Source: Arsenophonus fragariae (GTDB lineage: Bacteria > Pseudomonadota > Gammaproteobacteria > Enterobacterales > Enterobacteriaceae). Taken from it: a stretch of DNA of 64,000 bases. The translations under genes and the position numbers were made by a program. The stretch covers positions 1 through 64,000 of the forward strand of contig JBDPYZ010000010.1 in the NCBI GenBank assembly GCA_047291315.1, written 5' to 3'. Below, piece after piece: positions 18,427-28,394 of this stretch. Every line of letters begins with the position of its first letter. Positions within the stretch are counted from its first letter, which is position 1. The notes beneath the pieces were generated by a model. It ran no database searches and was not told the origin of the DNA. It worked only from the letters and a program-made list of their open reading frames with translations.

Positions 18427-18669
18427 TTACTGAACATCTTCCATTCGGCCTAATAAACCACGTAAACGCTCTTGCCAGGCATGCTGTTCCTGTTTTAAAT
18501 TCTCATTTTCATGAACTAACGTTCCATGTTTCTCTTTAGCTCTCGCTACTTCTTGATACAAATTATTATTTTTCTCTTTAAGTTCATTAACTTCCATCTG
18601 CAAAATCTCAATGGTTTCAATAGCTTGTTGAACTTTAGCTTCTAATTTTTCAAAAACTTCAAATGACAT
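18427..18669 (-). CDS. zapB: Cell division protein ZapB
   Basis: The protein has 80 residues (81 in E. coli), almost entirely a coiled coil, with heptads from EVFEKLEAKVQQAIETIEIL through to ERLRGLLGRMEDV. ZapB polymerises at midcell, binds ZapA and stabilises the Z-ring. The start MSFEVFEKLE is family-typical. The position opposite rraA and divergent from glpF is as in E. coli. Confidence 0.95.
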   Translation of the reverse strand: MSFEVFEKLEAKVQQAIETIEILQMEVNELKEKNNNLYQEVARAKEKHGTLVHENENLKQEQHAWQERLRGLLGRMEDVQ

Positions 18670-18985
18670 TCTTTCGTCCCCTTTTTTAGCAATGCTACGA
18701 TTGTAAGTAGCCTTCTAACGCCTGTCTAGTTGAAAGCTCCCGATAAATGCCAATCTAATCTTAATTATTTCTATTTATCCAACCAATTGAAAAAATACAT
18801 CAAGTAGAATGTCTGTTCGATCACTTTATCAGAATGATTTCGCCCATTTTTTTGACGTGATCTAACATATTTTATCCCATTATTTCCATTTACGTTTGTT
18901 TCACGATAAATTTATTCAGAGCTTTCTCAGGAAATAATAAAGACAAATTATTGCCTAGTATTCATACTTTTTACAGGATAAACAT

Positions 18986-19816
18986 ATGAATAAAATTACT
19001 TCACCTACGCTTACAGGTCAATGTATCTCTGAATTTTTAGGTACCGCATTACTTGTCTTCTTTGGTCTCGGCGGTGTAGCTGCTACGCGCATTGCAGGTG
19101 CACAACTAGGCTTATGGGAAATCAGTATTATTTGGGGATTCGGCGTGGCTCTGGCGGTTTACCTTACGGCAGGTATTTCAGGAGCACACTTAAATCCGGC
19201 GATTACCGTTACTTTTTGGTTATTCGCTCATTTTTATAGAAAAAAAGTACTACCCTACATTATTGCACAAATGTTGGGAGGCTTTGTTGCTGCCGCTCTC
19301 GTTTATGGGTTGTACTTCGAACTATTTCTAGATTATGAAAAAGTACACCAAATAGTACGTGGTTCACAAGAAAGCTTATTCACTGCCGGCGTTTTTTCTA
19401 CTTATCCGGCAGGCCAAATTAGCGTCCTACAGGCATTTGTCGTTGAAGTTGTTATTGCTATTATTTTAGTCTGTATGATATTAAGTTTAACCGATGATAA
19501 CAATGGCATACCTCGTGGCCCATTAGCACCGCTACTTATTGGTATCCTGATTGCAGTTATTGGTGGTTCATTTGGCCCACTAACCGGCTTCGCATTAAAT
19601 CCTGCTCGCGATTTCGGTCCAAAATTAGTGGCTTATCTTGCTGGTTGGGGTGATATTGCCTTAACCGGTGGACGCGACTTCCCTTATTGTGAAATCCCTC
19701 TAACGGCACCTTTTGTTGGCGCTATTATCGGTGCTTTTGCTTATCGCAAGCTGATTGGCTACCATTTACCGGCTATGGCAAATAAAAACAAAAAAGAAAC
19801 CCCAAAAATAATATGA
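18986..19816 (+). CDS. glpF: Glycerol uptake facilitator GlpF
   Basis: This is an aquaglyceroporin of 276 residues (281 in E. coli). It has six membrane helices and two half-helices with the pore motifs GAHLNPAIT near residue 65 and FALNPARDFGP near 200. The selectivity arginine of the second NPAR motif is present, with the Trp of GLWEISIIWGFG. The C-terminal tail NKNKKETPKII is short and basic. It moves glycerol across the inner membrane for GlpK. The gap 18670-18985 contains the operon promoter region; I could not identify convincing GlpR or CRP sites there. Confidence 0.97.
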   Translation: MNKITSPTLTGQCISEFLGTALLVFFGLGGVAATRIAGAQLGLWEISIIWGFGVALAVYLTAGISGAHLNPAITVTFWLFAHFYRKKVLPYIIAQMLGGFVAAALVYGLYFELFLDYEKVHQIVRGSQESLFTAGVFSTYPAGQISVLQAFVVEVVIAIILVCMILSLTDDNNGIPRGPLAPLLIGILIAVIGGSFGPLTGFALNPARDFGPKLVAYLAGWGDIALTGGRDFPYCEIPLTAPFVGAIIGAFAYRKLIGYHLPAMANKNKKETPKII

Positions 19817-19835
19817 AGTAAATTGGACAATTATT

Positions 19836-21362
19836 ATGACAACTGAAACAGCAACAAAAAAAAAATATGTGATTGCACTTGATCAAGGTACCACTAGTTC
19901 ACGAACCATCATCTTTGATCATGATGCTAATATTATTAATATTTCTCAGTGTGAATTTCCACAAATTTATCCAAAACCCGGTTGGGTAGAACATGATCCA
20001 ATAAAAATATGGGTAACGCAAAGCGCGACTTTAGCTGAAGCATTAGCAACTTCTGATATCCGCATTGATCAAATTGCCGGAATTGGCATAACTAATCAAC
20101 GAGAAACCACCATTGTTTGGGAGAAGAAAACCGGCAAACCCATTTATAATGCGATTGTTTGGCAATGCCGTCGTACTGCTGATTTCTGTACTGAACTAAA
20201 GCGGGATAAGCCAGAACTGGAGAAATATATTCGTAAAAATACCGGTTTGGTAGTTGACCCCTATTTCTCTGGCACCAAACTTAAATGGATCCTGGAGAAT
20301 GTTGATGGAGCCTATGAACAAGCAAAAAATGATGAGTTACTCTTTGGCACTATAGATACTTGGCTGGTATGGAAAATGACACAAGGGAGTGTCCATATTA
20401 CTGATTATACTAATGCATCTCGCACTATGTTATTTAACATTCATGAGCTGGATTGGGATCAAAAAATTCTCGATGCCTTTAATATTCCACGCGCCATACT
20501 ACCAAGAGTACGTCCATCATCAGAAGTTTATGGGCAAACCAACATTGGTGGTAAAATAGGAACACGCATACCAATAGCCGGAATAGCCGGTGATCAACAA
20601 GCTGCACTTTATGGCCAACTGTGTGTCCAACCCGGAATGGTGAAAAACACCTATGGAACCGGCTGTTTCCTACTGATGAATACCGGCAAAAAAGCCAAAA
20701 CTTCCGATCATGGATTACTGACTACTATTGCCTGTGGTCCACAAGGTGAAGTGAATTATGCGCTAGAAGGTGCCGTTTTCATGGCAGGTGCTTCCATACA
20801 ATGGCTGCGTGATGAACTGAAATTAATTGATGATGCTAACGACTCTGAATATTTCGCTAATAAAGTCAAAAATAATAACGGTGTTTATGTCGTTCCTGCT
20901 CTAACAGGCTTAGGGGCACCTTTTTGGGATCCTTATGCTCGCGGTGCGATTTTTGGTTTAACACGAGGAGCCAATCGTAACCATATTATCCGTGCAACGT
21001 TAGAATCTATTGCCTATCAAACACGTGATGTCCTAGAAGCGATGCAAAAAGATGCTGACACGCGTCTTAGGTCATTACGTGTTGATGGTGGCGCGGTGAC
21101 TAATAATTTCTTAATGCAGTTCCAATCTGACATCCTGGGTGCTTATGTAGAACGTCCTATTATTCGTGAAAGTACAGCATTAGGCGCTGCTTTACTTGCA
21201 GGACTGGCTGTCGGTTTCTGGCAAAATTTGGATGAAGTTAAAGAAAAAATGCGTATTGAAAAAATTTTCACTCCCGGAATTGAAACTACTGAACGTAATT
21301 ATAAATATAACGGGTGGAAAAAAGCCGTTTCCCGCGCCAAAAATTGGGAAGAGCACAATTAA
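19836..21362 (+). CDS. glpK: Glycerol kinase
   Basis: The protein has 508 residues (502 in E. coli), starting 19 bases after glpF, so the two form an operon. FGGY-family motifs are intact: VIALDQGTTSSRTIIFDH near residue 12, GIGITNQRETTIVW near 80, the GIAGDQQAALYGQ phosphate-binding loop near 250, and YGTGCFLLMNTG. Near the C-terminus are VDGGAVTNNFLMQFQSDI and GAALLAGLAVGFW. It phosphorylates glycerol and commits it to the cell. In E. coli the next gene is glpX; here it is absent. Confidence 0.97.
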   Translation: MTTETATKKKYVIALDQGTTSSRTIIFDHDANIINISQCEFPQIYPKPGWVEHDPIKIWVTQSATLAEALATSDIRIDQIAGIGITNQRETTIVWEKKTGKPIYNAIVWQCRRTADFCTELKRDKPELEKYIRKNTGLVVDPYFSGTKLKWILENVDGAYEQAKNDELLFGTIDTWLVWKMTQGSVHITDYTNASRTMLFNIHELDWDQKILDAFNIPRAILPRVRPSSEVYGQTNIGGKIGTRIPIAGIAGDQQAALYGQLCVQPGMVKNTYGTGCFLLMNTGKKAKTSDHGLLTTIACGPQGEVNYALEGAVFMAGASIQWLRDELKLIDDANDSEYFANKVKNNNGVYVVPALTGLGAPFWDPYARGAIFGLTRGANRNHIIRATLESIAYQTRDVLEAMQKDADTRLRSLRVDGGAVTNNFLMQFQSDILGAYVERPIIRESTALGAALLAGLAVGFWQNLDEVKEKMRIEKIFTPGIETTERNYKYNGWKKAVSRAKNWEEHN

Positions 21363-21386
21363 GCCTAATTAACATCTATAAATACC

Positions 21387-21416
21387 AAAATAGCCGTAAT
21401 CATTTACTGCTATTTT
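21387..21416 (+). terminator. Terminator after glpK
   Basis: AAAATAGC (21387-21394) pairs with GCTATTTT (21409-21416), 24 bases after the glpK stop, in a T-rich context. From here to about 21830 the sequence is A/T-rich and I see no gene, RNA or repeat. That stretch is where glpX would begin in E. coli. Confidence 0.5.
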
Positions 21417-21829
21417 ATATAATAAAATTAATTCGATATAAATAATTAATAAAGAATAAAAAAACATATCAATCTCTCGCTAAAATTAAGAAAAAACAAG
21501 TAATTTTAATTGTCATGTTTATAACTATCATATAAAAATATCATCTAGTCATAATTTTATAGAAAAATAATTTTTATTTAGATGATTATCATGAAAAACC
21601 AATATATTAATAACTCACCATAATTTAGCCTGAAAATATTTCATCAAATACCTATTTTTAATATATTAAACTGACTACAAATTAACTATCACAATAAAAT
21701 AAATTATGAATAGCAATCCGACTATTACTCCAAGCAATAATCTTAAACTTCATATAGATATAAACAATTATTTTTTCATCAACCAAATCAACAGATAACT
21801 TTGTCAGGTAACCTTTTATTTTGCTAAAC

Positions 21830-23997
21830 ACTTTACGAAAAATTGAGCAATGAACATACTACTTATAAAAATATAACCACTGACGCACTGGAAAATGGAA
21901 TATTACTAAATAGTCAATATTCCATTTTCAATCAAACACAAATAGTCTTTATTTAAATCAAATATGGTTACGAATATTTTCACTCTAAATATAATGAAAA
22001 AGGTAACTGGCAATTAAAACTTATCTATTATAAAAGGAATGAAGCAACATAGTCCTATTGAAATAAATATTTATGGTCCGATGGGCGATATCTTATGGCA
22101 TGAAACCTTAGATACAGACGAACTGACTGACGAAGAAAGACCGCTTTAGGTCAATAGCAGGATAATATCTTCCCCTTCATTAGATAAACTCTCAACACCA
22201 CCAGCCAATTTTACGAACCAAAAATGTAATTTTGGGCAACAGAAGATGATTTTTGCATATCCGATTCTCAATTTTACCGAAAAAGTGGCGAGTCAAGCTA
22301 AGGTTTTTTCTATTCATATGCGAGATGATAAAGGTAAAGTAATATTAGATCTTGCCTAAATGCCATTGAAAACCATTACGTTAGGTAGCGAACTTGCCGC
22401 GGTAATGAATCATATCAATCCTCATTTACCAGAACACATGGGCGTGCAAGTGGCTTATCATAATCGCCAGCTGATAATTACCGATCCGCAACAACGAACC
22501 ATTGAAACATTAGTATTAGGTAAAAAAGCTGCGATCACGCCTATTATCTTATCGAAAAAACTATCGTCCTCTGGCCACGCTAATTACTATCTTTCTTACG
22601 TTGATGTTAACCTAGACTTGCCCAAGCAGTTTGATAATCAACAGTTAGCAGAAATATTAACAAATAAGCTCAATAAACTAATGGGAAATAATGACATCCA
22701 GAGCCAATGGAACAATAATGGGCAATATCTGATAATAAATGATCGTCAAGGTCTCCAAATAACCTATTTTTTTACAAACCCATCGTAGGTGTGATCAGTC
22801 AATAAAAATGTCTGACATTGCCACACCTAATAACTACTCTACCCAGGCAAAATTTGGCATTATTCGTGGCAAACTACCGCAATCAGCAGTAGATGAAGAG
22901 TGGTCACTGCAATTACTGGAAGCTCCTCATTTAGACACAGAACAAATAGATAACACGACTGGACAATGCGAATATCAACACGACGACGATGATAGCTTCC
23001 AGGGTTATGATCAATTTCATCTTCAGGCTGTGGATAAGGAGGGTAGTACCAGTCGCCCTACTGTTATCAGTTTGCAACATCATTTGGCACCGATTCCTTT
23101 TTTCCCTACAGTTAAAATTTTTTCCCTCAAAACACCTGATTAATAGAAAGCAGATTGACCTAATTATATTGGATAGGAAAAAAAATTTGGTCAATTTGAT
23201 ACAGATTTTAAGTCTAACATGTTAAATGGTAAAAAATTGAAACCCACATTGTATTTTTTTTCTGGCTTTTTGGCGCCTGCTAGAAACCAATCATTATCAG
23301 TTAAAATTTAAAGCGGATGATATAGGACAAGTTTATATCCAAGACAAAAACCAATCTCACACAGTCGGCTTCCGTGATGATCAAACAATCTACCTAGAAG
23401 CAGGCAAACATTATCCTATTTGGCTGCTCTGGAGCACCAATATAGTCACACTGTTGGCGATCAATACAGGGACACGATAGAATTACCCTGGCGGCCAGAA
23501 GGACCAAAACTACTAACCTATACCAAAAGAAAATCTTATTGCCATGCCAATTAATCCATCAGAAAATTACCCCAGCGATTGGCTACCTAAGCCCTTACAG
23601 CTAACAGAAAATTCAATACCACCTATAACAAAACCATCCTATACTTTTAAAATAATACAATTCATTAATAAATAGACAATTTCTCTTCTAGATATAGAAG
23701 AACATATTTTTATAACGGCGAAAATAGTGAAGCTGAGCTGGCAAATATTACCAATAGCCAGGAACAGAAGACGGTCACTCCCTCAATTACAAAACAAACT
23801 TCTGATAACAAAGAAAACAAAGCAAAAAACTCAATTGATACAGCAGAAAAAGTAAACCCATATTAGCTGAATTACTCACAGATCAGCGCTTGTCTCACGG
23901 TAAAAAAGGAATAATTATCTCTAAATTGCTTGAAAAGCAAGTTTCTCACAAACCAAAATCATATTACTATTGTGTAACAGAACCTATATTCAATTAA
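21830..23997 (+). pseudogene. Large unknown protein with PA14-like segment (broken)
   Basis: A succession of open stretches in changing frames reads as one protein of about 700 residues. Order: TTDALENGILLNSQYS, YGYEYFHSKYNEKGNWQL, IEINIYGPMGDILWHETL, then KVFSIHMRDDKGKVILDLA and the long stretch from 22360 to 22788 (TLGSELAAVMNHINPHLPE). Next come 22808-23143 (EEWSLQLLEAPHLD, GYDQFHLQAVDKEG) and a segment with NHYQLKFKADDIGQVYI, IYLEAGKHYPIW and TIELPW. That segment resembles a PA14 carbohydrate-binding domain. A low-complexity linker and LAELLTDQRLSHGKKGI close at TAA 23995. I do not know the family; a secreted adhesin or toxin is possible. It occupies the glpX position. Confidence 0.5.
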
Positions 23998-24031
23998 TTT
24001 TATTATCTAAATATCTTTATTAAATGGGTAT

Positions 24032-25018
24032 TTATTTTTTATCCGTTTTATATGCCAGTGGCAACCAACATAATAAAATAAAGATAGACATAACAAAAAA
24101 TATCAACATCCCCAAACTGAATTGTCCAGTTTGGGGAAAATGTGCCGACAACCATGCCGCAACGCCTGAACCTACATTTTGCAAACCACCAACCAGTGCA
24201 CCGCCTGCACCAGCCAAATAAGGAAAAAGCTCCATATCTCCGGTGGTTACTAATAGAAATAACATACCAGCACCAAAGAAAAAAAGTCAGTCTGGAATCA
24301 TTAATGACCACACATTCATAAATCCAAACCAACCCGGTAACCACATGATAATAGCTGCAGAAATACAGCAAAATACCGTGTACCACATTAACTGATAAAA
24401 GATTTTTCCTTCACGTCCGGCATACCAAACACTTAAAAATGCGGCAGGAATATGCAAAATAAATAGAATACTGACGATAATACTATTTAGCCTCTCAACA
24501 ATACGCCGCTACTTGATTCAAATACCACAACACCGGCCAATCCGCCAATTAATATTACCAGGTAAGCACCAAAGGTAGGATTTGATAAACAGCGAATAAT
24601 AAGCAGAAAACATATTTATTTTTTCAGAAGCCAGCGTGCATGTTTCAGACAACCATTTCCACATACTGATCAAGACAAAACTACCTAACAAAAACAGAAA
24701 AATATAAGTTGCATGTCAGCCTAAAAAATAGGCGATCACCCCACCAATCGTAGGTACCAGTAACGGACTAACTAATATACCCATATTTAATATACTATTA
24801 ACATAACGCAATGCCGTTCCAATATAGAGATCACGCGGCATGGTTCTTGCCATTACGACGGCAACGCCGATCCCTAAGCCTTGTAGTGATCAAGATCTAC
24901 AATGAAGGCGCGGAAATTACTATTATCGTTGCAATCAAATAAATAATTAAACCAACTAAAATAACAGTGCGGTGACCAATATGATCTGATATGGACCCAT
25001 AAAATAGCAGATTGAAGT
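24032..25018 (-). pseudogene. emrD: Multidrug efflux MFS transporter EmrD (broken, N-terminus missing)
   Basis: On the minus strand fragments match E. coli EmrD in order. The first is LLFYGSISDHIGHRTVILVGL, from about its residue 60. Then come GIGVAVVMARTMPRDLY, NSILNMGILVSPLLVPTIGG, SILFILHIPAAFLSVWYAGR and WYTVFCCISAAIIMWLPGW. The last block, intact from 24265, holds MLFLLVTTGDMELFPYLAG, GALVGGLQNVGSGVAAWLSA and PLAYKTDKK. The first two transmembrane helices are gone and at least five frame breaks are present. EmrD is a 12-helix drug/proton antiporter. It is not at this place in E. coli, so it was moved here or the neighbours were deleted. Confidence 0.85.
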
Positions 25019-25346
25019 ATTCTCATTTTTATATAATAATCAATTACATTAAAAAATGTTACAATATGTTAGGGTTAAAGAAAAATTACCCTAGGAAATT
25101 TATGAGTTAATATCAATTAATCTAACAAATTTAAAAAAATTCTAGTGAAGCGATTAAATTATTTTTCCCAACTTGCCGAATCCTATTGCTTATTTTGTAA
25201 ACATAACTGTACAATTTTATATCATAATGAAAGAGTCATAATTTAACTGAATAGTTAAAACATATTATCGATAATGGTTTTGCTGAGTTTTGACATAATA
25301 TGATCAAACATTCACGCTTTATTTGACACATTGGGAGGCCAGTTGT

Positions 25347-26093
25347 ATGGCGAATTGGGTAACAGGAAAAATCATTAAAAACCACAGATGGACAGACTCA
25401 TTATTTAGTTTGATCCTCGAAGCACCAATAAAACCTTTTATTGCTGGACAATTTGCTAAACTTGCCCTGGAAATTAATGGCCCTCGTATCCAACGAGCCT
25501 ATTCCTATGTTAATGCCCCCTTTGATAATCAATTAGAATTTTATCTCGTCACCGTACCAGAAGGAAAACTCAGTCCACACCTTGAAGCATTAAAACCCGG
25601 TGATCCTATTTATGTCACAGAACAAGCAGCCGGTTTTTTTGTATTAGAAAAACTACCTGATTGTGAAACGCTTTGGATGCTATCGACTGGTACTGCAATT
25701 GGACCTTACTTATCCATTTTGCAGTTTGGAGAAAATTTAGCGCGATTTAATCAAATGATCCTGGTACATGCGGTACGCTATGCTGAAGATCTGAGTTACT
25801 TACCATTAATGAAAACACTTGAGAAAAAATATCAGGGAAAATTGAAGATCCAAACCATTGTGAGTCGCGAAAACAAAACTCGCTCACTCACCGGACGTAT
25901 TCCAGCGCTAATTGAAAGCGGGCAGCTAGAACAGGCAGTAAAGGCAAAAATTGATCCCTTAACTAGCCATGTTATGCTTTGTGGTAATCCACAAATGGTT
26001 AAAGAGACCCAACTGCTACTAAAAACACAAAGAGGGATGGATAAACACTTACACCGTAAAGAGGGACAAATTACCAGTGAACAATATTGGTGA
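25347..26093 (+). CDS. fpr: Ferredoxin/flavodoxin-NADP+ reductase
   Basis: With ATG 25347, placed eight bases after GGGAGG, the protein has 248 residues as in E. coli. A longer frame from 25323 has no ribosome site. It starts MANWVTGKIIKNHRWTDSLF. The FAD site is RAYSYVN near residue 50, the pyrophosphate loop GKLSPHLEAL near 77 and the NADPH site STGTAIGPYLSI near 115. VMLCGNPQMVKE follows near 212 and the aromatic C-terminus is YW. It reduces flavodoxin and ferredoxin for biosynthetic and stress enzymes. From 25019 to 25322 I see only A/T-rich intergenic sequence. Confidence 0.97.
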   Translation: MANWVTGKIIKNHRWTDSLFSLILEAPIKPFIAGQFAKLALEINGPRIQRAYSYVNAPFDNQLEFYLVTVPEGKLSPHLEALKPGDPIYVTEQAAGFFVLEKLPDCETLWMLSTGTAIGPYLSILQFGENLARFNQMILVHAVRYAEDLSYLPLMKTLEKKYQGKLKIQTIVSRENKTRSLTGRIPALIESGQLEQAVKAKIDPLTSHVMLCGNPQMVKETQLLLKTQRGMDKHLHRKEGQITSEQYW

Positions 26094-26115
26094 GCAAAGG
26101 ATAAACAAATATTAA

Positions 26116-26537
26116 TCAGCTGAGATAGTCAACTTGTTCAGTATTTTTACCATAACGATTTCCTTTATCAAGGCCTTTAAAACTACCACAATCTAAAAAC
26201 AATATAGTAACAATAAATAATGGTAGAAATCCTCCAATACCCTACTGCCAAAAAGGCGTTAATAAACTAACATCAATAGAAAATAGCACAAAAACAACCA
26301 ACAATAACAACAACCAACCACCCGATTTAACACGATCATGTAGACGTTTGGTAAAATTGCCGCCAAGGGATAAAACAACAATATGAATAATAACAGTAAA
26401 ATATAAGAAGAAAATAGAAAAAATGTTTGCAAACCAAATATCATAACCATTAATAAAAACCAAATAACAATACCTAGCCAAAATGGTTTTCGACCAATCC
26501 ATCCTTTGAATGAAAGTGCCCATTGTTGTAATGTCAT
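26116..26537 (-). pseudogene. yiiR: DUF805 membrane protein YiiR (broken)
   Basis: ATG 26537 begins MTLQQWALSFKGWIGRKPFW, the DUF805 start. A frameshift near 26380 separates the first membrane helices from the second half, which reads NFTKRLHDRVKSGGWLLLLL in another frame. A TAG interrupts after PFWQ (where the E. coli protein continues with Trp). The end GLDKGNRYGKNTEQVDYLS closes at 26116. Function of DUF805 proteins is unknown. The place between fpr and yiiQ is the E. coli one. Confidence 0.82.
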
Positions 26538-26588
26538 TTATCTTATCCTAATTAATCCCTTTATGAAAATTAATACTGATGAGTAACG

Positions 26589-27242
26589 ATGATTAAAACC
26601 TACAATAGCAAATTTGACTTAACACTAGCATTAGCATTAGTATTAGTATTAGTATTTATTGCATCATTGCCGTTATTTCCCGCGCTAGCCAAAGAATTAC
26701 CGGTAATGCCTGAAACAGAGGTTTCGGTTGCTTATTTATCACCAGATGCTGCCTTATTCAATGAAACTATTCCCATATTTCGTCAAAAATATAACCTGGA
26801 TAATCCAAAGTATCCAATACATGAGTTTAAAGTGATCACAAGCAAGGATATTAGCTTACCTTATATTCGTGCAGCCAGTCGAATTAACAGCAAAATTTAC
26901 TTCTCCGCTGTACTTGAACTAGGAAGTGAAAAAATTAAAAGTCTACAACTAACATTACTTCCACCAGAAGGTGCAAGCAGCTATAAAATTAATCGGCAAT
27001 TATTCGAACGTTATATTATGGCAATCATTAATCACTTCGAAAAAACAACTTCGATTAACAACATATCTCAATTAAACGCTGTATTAGATCGTATGTTAGA
27101 GCAACATAACCAAGTGCAGAGTGATGAAACCATAGTAGGCGCTATCCGTTATATTTTAGTAAAAAGCAAAGATAACATGATTACTTTTGCCATTGAGCCG
27201 GTTAAGCTTTCACTAAATGATGATAACATCACACATGAATGA
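26589..27242 (+). CDS. yiiQ: DUF1454 periplasmic protein YiiQ
   Basis: The protein has 217 residues (199 in E. coli). A signal peptide, extended by a run of alternating Leu-Ala and Leu-Val, occupies residues 1-36 and probably ends after FPALA. The mature part carries the family landmarks IFRQKYNLDNPKYPIHEFK, IRAASRINSKIYFSA, KIKSLQLTLLP, VGAIRYILV and TFAIEPVKLSLND. The role is not known beyond a predicted periplasmic location. It is intact between the dead yiiR and tpiA. The repeat in the signal peptide is listed separately. Confidence 0.88.
   Translation: MIKTYNSKFDLTLALALVLVLVFIASLPLFPALAKELPVMPETEVSVAYLSPDAALFNETIPIFRQKYNLDNPKYPIHEFKVITSKDISLPYIRAASRINSKIYFSAVLELGSEKIKSLQLTLLPPEGASSYKINRQLFERYIMAIINHFEKTTSINNISQLNAVLDRMLEQHNQVQSDETIVGAIRYILVKSKDNMITFAIEPVKLSLNDDNITHE
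26625..26654 (+). repeat. Hexamer repeat in yiiQ signal peptide, five copies
   Basis: Five consecutive six-base units (CTAGCA, TTAGCA, TTAGTA, TTAGTA, TTAGTA) encode Leu-Ala/Leu-Val pairs in the hydrophobic core. Since the unit is two codons, copy-number change keeps the frame and only changes core length. Confidence 0.8.
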
Positions 27243-27359
27243 CGAAAAACAAAGTGGATTTAATCATAGCATCTTTATACTATCCCTTTGCATAAACGGA
27301 ATAATGATTAATTATCTTTATCTCATTTATTAATAAATATTTTTTAGTTGGAGGAAAAC

Positions 27360-28130
27360 ATGTGGAATCCATTAGTCATAGGTAACTGGAAACTCAATGG
27401 CAGTACGAAAATGGTTGAAGAACTAATTGGAAATTTGTGTAATAAATTAAATAGTGTCATTGGCTGTGATGTCGCAATTGCACCACCAGCGCTTTACCTA
27501 GCGCAAGCAAAACAAGCTTTAAACGGTAGCAAGATAGCACTTGGCGCACAAGATGTTGACGTCAATCTGTCCGGTGCTTTTACCGGTGATACTTCAGCTG
27601 AAATGCTAAAAGATATTGGAGCAAAATATATTATTATCGGTCACTCTGAACGTAAAATTTACCATCAAGAAAGCGATGAATATATCGCCCGAAAATTTGC
27701 GATGTTAAAATCACAAGGATTAACGCCGGTACTCTGCATTGGTGAATCTGAAAAAGAAAACAGCGCCGGCCAAACAGAAGAAGTCTGTGCTCGTCAAATC
27801 GATGCTGTATTAAATAGCTTAGGTACCGGTGCATTTGAAAATAGTGTTATTGCTTATGAACCTATTTGGGCAATTGGTACCGGTAAATCAGCCACCCCAG
27901 CTCAAGCGCAAGCAGTACATAAATTTATACGTGACCATCTTGCTAAGCAAGATCCTGCTATCGCACAACAAGTCATTATTCAGTATGGCGGTTCAGTGAA
28001 CGCAAACAACGCAGCAGAGCTTTTTATGCAACCCGATATTGACGGTGCATTAGTCGGCGGAGCATCGCTGAAAGCCGATGCTTTTGCTACTATTGTCAAC
28101 GCCGCAGCAGCAGCCAAAAAAGCTAATTAG
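27360..28130 (+). CDS. tpiA: Triose-phosphate isomerase
   Basis: With ATG 27360 after GGAGG the protein has 256 residues, about the E. coli length (255). The TIM-barrel catalytic residues are visible: Lys in GNWKLNGS, His in IIGHSERK near 95 and Glu in AYEPIWAIGTGKS near 168. The phosphate-binding loops YGGSVN and ALVGGASL are present. It interconverts dihydroxyacetone phosphate and glyceraldehyde 3-phosphate and so links the intact glpFK glycerol route to glycolysis. It is the last gene of the E. coli-like order before the accessory zone. Confidence 0.98.
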   Translation: MWNPLVIGNWKLNGSTKMVEELIGNLCNKLNSVIGCDVAIAPPALYLAQAKQALNGSKIALGAQDVDVNLSGAFTGDTSAEMLKDIGAKYIIIGHSERKIYHQESDEYIARKFAMLKSQGLTPVLCIGESEKENSAGQTEEVCARQIDAVLNSLGTGAFENSVIAYEPIWAIGTGKSATPAQAQAVHKFIRDHLAKQDPAIAQQVIIQYGGSVNANNAAELFMQPDIDGALVGGASLKADAFATIVNAAAAAKKAN

Positions 28131-28183
28131 TTTTTAACATATTAATAGTAATAAAATAATTTAAAGCCAATTAGCAATTCAAT

Positions 28184-28215
28184 CCCGGTTCTGTCTGTCC
28201 ATTTATAAAACCGGG
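28184..28215 (+). terminator. Terminator after tpiA
   Basis: CCCGGTT (28184-28190) and AACCGGG (28209-28215) form a seven-base-pair stem 54 bases after the tpiA stop. Only a weak T-rich stretch follows. Confidence 0.45.
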
Positions 28216-28284
28216 TTAGTATTTATCGATAAACCCAATACCCTTAAATTTACCTTACCCAATGCCTAATTTGAACTAATAACC

Positions 28285-28326
28285 AAAAGGTTTATGCAGC
28301 AAAATATTTAGCGCATAAACCTTTTT
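28285..28326. terminator. Bidirectional terminator between tpiA and adhesin
   Basis: AAAAGGTTTATGC (28285-28297) pairs perfectly over 13 bases with GCATAAACCTTTT (28313-28325), with T on one side and A on the other. Placed between convergent tpiA and the inverse autotransporter, it can end transcription from both sides. Confidence 0.7.
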
Positions 28327-28394
28327 GCGGTAACGTAAATTTATCTAATTCTGTTAATATTCATTAAATCGGATAATCGTTTAATTTGTTTTTC

